Assembly (NCBI RefSeq): GCF_005145045.1
Contig: NZ_CP039692.1
Coordinates: 124,001 to 188,000, forward strand
Reading direction: 5' to 3'
Length of the DNA stretch: 64,000 nucleotides
DNA from: Agrobacterium larrymoorei
GTDB taxonomy: Bacteria > Pseudomonadota > Alphaproteobacteria > Rhizobiales > Rhizobiaceae
The position numbers and the translations under genes were made by a program. Positions 62,080 to 64,000 of the stretch are shown one piece after another (the stretch's first letter is position 1; each line of letters opens with the position of its first letter). The notes beneath the pieces are model-generated. The model was not told the DNA's origin. It saw only the letters and a list, made by a program, of their open reading frames with translations, and did no database searches.

Positions 62080-62430
62080 CTAAGCCTCAACCGGCTCCCG
62101 GACATCATCCAGGAGAAAATGGACGATGACATATTTCGTCTCATGCACCCTGCCGCTTGGTGCCGTAACCTGCTCCACGCCGCCATCTGCCGGATGCCAC
62201 TGCTGGTAATGGGGGTTGTTGGCAACGAGTGTGATGGCAGAGCCCGCACGGCTTCCTTGCAGACGGAAGCGGGTTTCGGCGAGCGGCCAGATTTTCTCGT
62301 AATCCTGCTCGGTAAGCCGAACTTTGAGTGCCTTGCGGCTTGCCGTATTATCCCCGCCTGAAGGTGTTATCGTGACCTCGTCTGCGTTTTCGAGCAACGC
62401 TGCGAATTCGTCCGGCCAGTTTCGTCTCAT
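62080..62430 (-). CDS. Hypothetical protein
   Basis: A 116-aa soluble protein I do not recognise. It has an N-terminal acidic helix (MRRNWPDEFAALLENADEV) and an alternating beta-rich remainder. The ATG at 62430 follows GGAGGAG by 8 nt; an in-frame ATG six codons upstream has no such site. It is separate from recQ by a strong hairpin. A conserved family is likely from its regular codon pattern, but no function is proposed. Confidence 0.65.
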   Translation of the reverse strand: MRRNWPDEFAALLENADEVTITPSGGDNTASRKALKVRLTEQDYEKIWPLAETRFRLQGSRAGSAITLVANNPHYQQWHPADGGVEQVTAPSGRVHETKYVIVHFLLDDVREPVEA

Positions 62431-62550
62431 GAAAAACGCTCCTCCCAAAGCCTGTCTCTATCAACGAGAACAGTTTCGCTGCCCTGAGGCGCAAGTCAAC
62501 CAAAAATCTTGGGTGGTGAAACTCCGGCTCGATCTCCAGCCGTATCCGCC

Positions 62551-63999
62551 TTACGGCTGCTTGGGCAGCCATGCATGAGTGAAACGATGCACGCCTTTCG
62601 GCTCGAAGGAGAGCGCGTTCTCTTTACCCAAAAGCCTGGCGCACAGCCAGATAACGGAAAGCCACATCTCCGTTCCCTGCAATCCCGGTCTATCAGGCTC
62701 GCTGAACGGATAACCTTCGTTCTCTACCCACTGCCCGTCGAGCCGCCGGAGTAAATCGGCAGCAATCTTCCGAGCCTCTTCTTTTCGATGTTCCGTTTGG
62801 AGACCACATAGAAGCAGCGGATGGATCGTATCGAGAAGATTGCAGGCATTGAATGAAGTGCCGTGAAACCTCTCGTAGTCCTCGTAGTTGGTCAAAACGG
62901 AATCGATCACAGCCTCTGGGTAGGGGACCGGCAGATCGAACTGTGCGTAGGTGCCCCTTGTCAAGCGATAGAAGCCGTTAACCGGCTGAAGAAGCCCCTC
63001 TTGTGCGGTGGCATCACCCCACAATCCGGTTTGTCTATCCGCTTTCAGCGCAAGCCATCCCATCAATGTGGCGAGATTTTTTCCAAGTCCGAAGTGGCGC
63101 TGGTTAAAGTAAAGTGCGGTTCCGATGGCATCGAAAGTCGCACCACAATGCCACGCCCTTTTATCCCACGGCAATTCTTCCAGCCATGTCACCAACGCCT
63201 TAGCATCAAGAACCTCTACAAAGGCGATTGGGTGAAGCGGCGCGGCGCCAAGGCATTCGAGAGCGTAGCCGACGGAGAGGATGTTATAGAGCGCGGAAGA
63301 ATCTCGCTCGGGTGGATTTCCATAGGGCCGATCCGGCTCGGAGAACAGACCCGTCGTTGGATCCTGAAAGGCCTGGAGTTGCTCTATGACCGGTTTCGTG
63401 TCGAAGACGTCGTGCTGCTGGCCGAAGGCGGAAGCAATTTCTATGGCATCGCAAAGATGCCTGATCTTGCTTTCGACCTTGCCGGAAGCATCCGACGACA
63501 GGAAGCGGCCTTCTACGCTGTAATGCTCAATCGCCTGCCGCCAGTTTGATGAGAGCTGAGCATCCAGTCGCGCCAAGAGCTGATCGACATCATCCTGTTT
63601 CGGAGAAGGCGTAGACGTTTTACGGCTACCGATAACACGCGCGGGAATCCCGCCCATGATGGCATAATCCGGCACTGCTCCTCTCACAACCGCGCCCGCC
63701 GCGATGATAGCGCCCTTGCCGATCACCGCTCCATCGAGCACCACGGCGTTCGCACCGATCCAGACATCCTCACCAATCTCGATCCCGAGACGGGTGAGAG
63801 GCTGTCGATAGATTGGAACGTCGAGGCTTTCGAAACCATGGTTGAAGCCGACGATGCTGACATGGGAGGCAATACGGGTATCATTGCCGATGCGGACTTT
63901 GCCGGAGATGCAGGCATAGGGATTGATCGAGACATTGCTGCCCAGTTCCAAATCGCCGCGGACGATGGCGTTTCCGGCAATCCAGGAATTCTCGCCCAT
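62551..63999 (-). CDS. Hexapeptide-repeat acyltransferase fused to a helical domain (5' end may lie outside)
   Basis: A left-handed beta-helix acyltransferase part covers residues 1-125, with hexapeptide coils such as IAGNAI, VSINPY, VRIGND and VWIGANAVV and the usual end GGIPARVIG. After a linker, an all-helical part (about 140-480) resembles an alpha/alpha toroid, with HCGATFDAIGTALYF, DTIHPLLLCG and LQGTEMWLSVIWL. The short motif FSEPDRP occurs twice (about 219 and 443). The frame reaches the window edge with ATG at 63999, so the true start may be upstream. The N-terminal part suggests O- or N-acetylation of a sugar, perhaps in polysaccharide synthesis; the C-terminal role is unknown. Confidence 0.78.
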   Translation of the reverse strand: MGENSWIAGNAIVRGDLELGSNVSINPYACISGKVRIGNDTRIASHVSIVGFNHGFESLDVPIYRQPLTRLGIEIGEDVWIGANAVVLDGAVIGKGAIIAAGAVVRGAVPDYAIMGGIPARVIGSRKTSTPSPKQDDVDQLLARLDAQLSSNWRQAIEHYSVEGRFLSSDASGKVESKIRHLCDAIEIASAFGQQHDVFDTKPVIEQLQAFQDPTTGLFSEPDRPYGNPPERDSSALYNILSVGYALECLGAAPLHPIAFVEVLDAKALVTWLEELPWDKRAWHCGATFDAIGTALYFNQRHFGLGKNLATLMGWLALKADRQTGLWGDATAQEGLLQPVNGFYRLTRGTYAQFDLPVPYPEAVIDSVLTNYEDYERFHGTSFNACNLLDTIHPLLLCGLQTEHRKEEARKIAADLLRRLDGQWVENEGYPFSEPDRPGLQGTEMWLSVIWLCARLLGKENALSFEPKGVHRFTHAWLPKQP

Positions 64000-64000
64000 G

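Overview
The window looks like a catabolic accessory region from a Rhizobiaceae genome (Agrobacterium/Rhizobium/Allorhizobium group). The base composition is high GC and start codons are often GTG or TTG after strong Shine-Dalgarno sequences. The content is typical of rhizobial megaplasmids or second chromosomes: importer after importer, each with its own regulator. I see no tRNA, rRNA, CRISPR array, insertion sequence, prophage or plasmid replication gene.

Layout. (0) 1-953: the 3' part of a sensor histidine kinase. (1) 1.1-10.4 kb: a dipeptide-type ABC importer split over two transcription units, with a SelA-like PLP enzyme, a COG3964 metallohydrolase, a RidA-family protein and an IclR regulator. 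(2) 10.7-27.7 kb: a second dipeptide-type importer with a second, leaderless binding protein, a VOC protein, an NTPase-FGE fusion, a persulfide dioxygenase, a mercaptopyruvate-type sulfurtransferase, an FCD-type GntR regulator, and an operon of racemase, hydantoinase-like hydrolase, DapA-like lyase, SDR and PatB/MalY C-S lyase. (3) 27.8-29.4 kb: a small GCG_CRPN-type secreted protein, a GST and a frameshifted DUF1810 gene. (4) 29.4-36.8 kb: a LacI-controlled carbohydrate ABC importer with a Gfo/Idh/MocA dehydrogenase and a sugar isomerase/epimerase. (5) 36.8-47.3 kb: an opine dehydrogenase-family gene divergent from a LysR gene, then a polyamine/opine-type ABC importer, a flavin monooxygenase-like enzyme, two CMD/AhpD-fold proteins and a MATE exporter. 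(6) 47.5-49.1 kb: two small hypothetical proteins and an L,D-transpeptidase. (7) 49.2-60.1 kb: a sugar/sugar-acid operon with a mutarotase, an enolase-superfamily dehydratase, a third dipeptide-type importer, a FadR/GntR regulator, an SMP-30 lactonase and a DapA-family aldolase. (8) 60.1-64 kb: recQ, a small hypothetical and the start of a hexapeptide acyltransferase fused to a helical domain.

How the parts work together. Each importer brings in a substrate class, the adjacent enzymes degrade it and the local regulator senses it. Repeated intergenic motifs support two regulons. A 15-bp motif (14/15 identical) lies upstream of both halves of system 1. A 20-bp quasi-palindrome centred on TAC(G/A) lies in all three control regions of system 2. 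System 2 is the best candidate for an undescribed system: a sulfur-linked import and degradation pathway in which several enzymes depart from canonical catalytic residues. All five importers carry a stem-loop in the gap between the binding-protein gene and the first permease gene.
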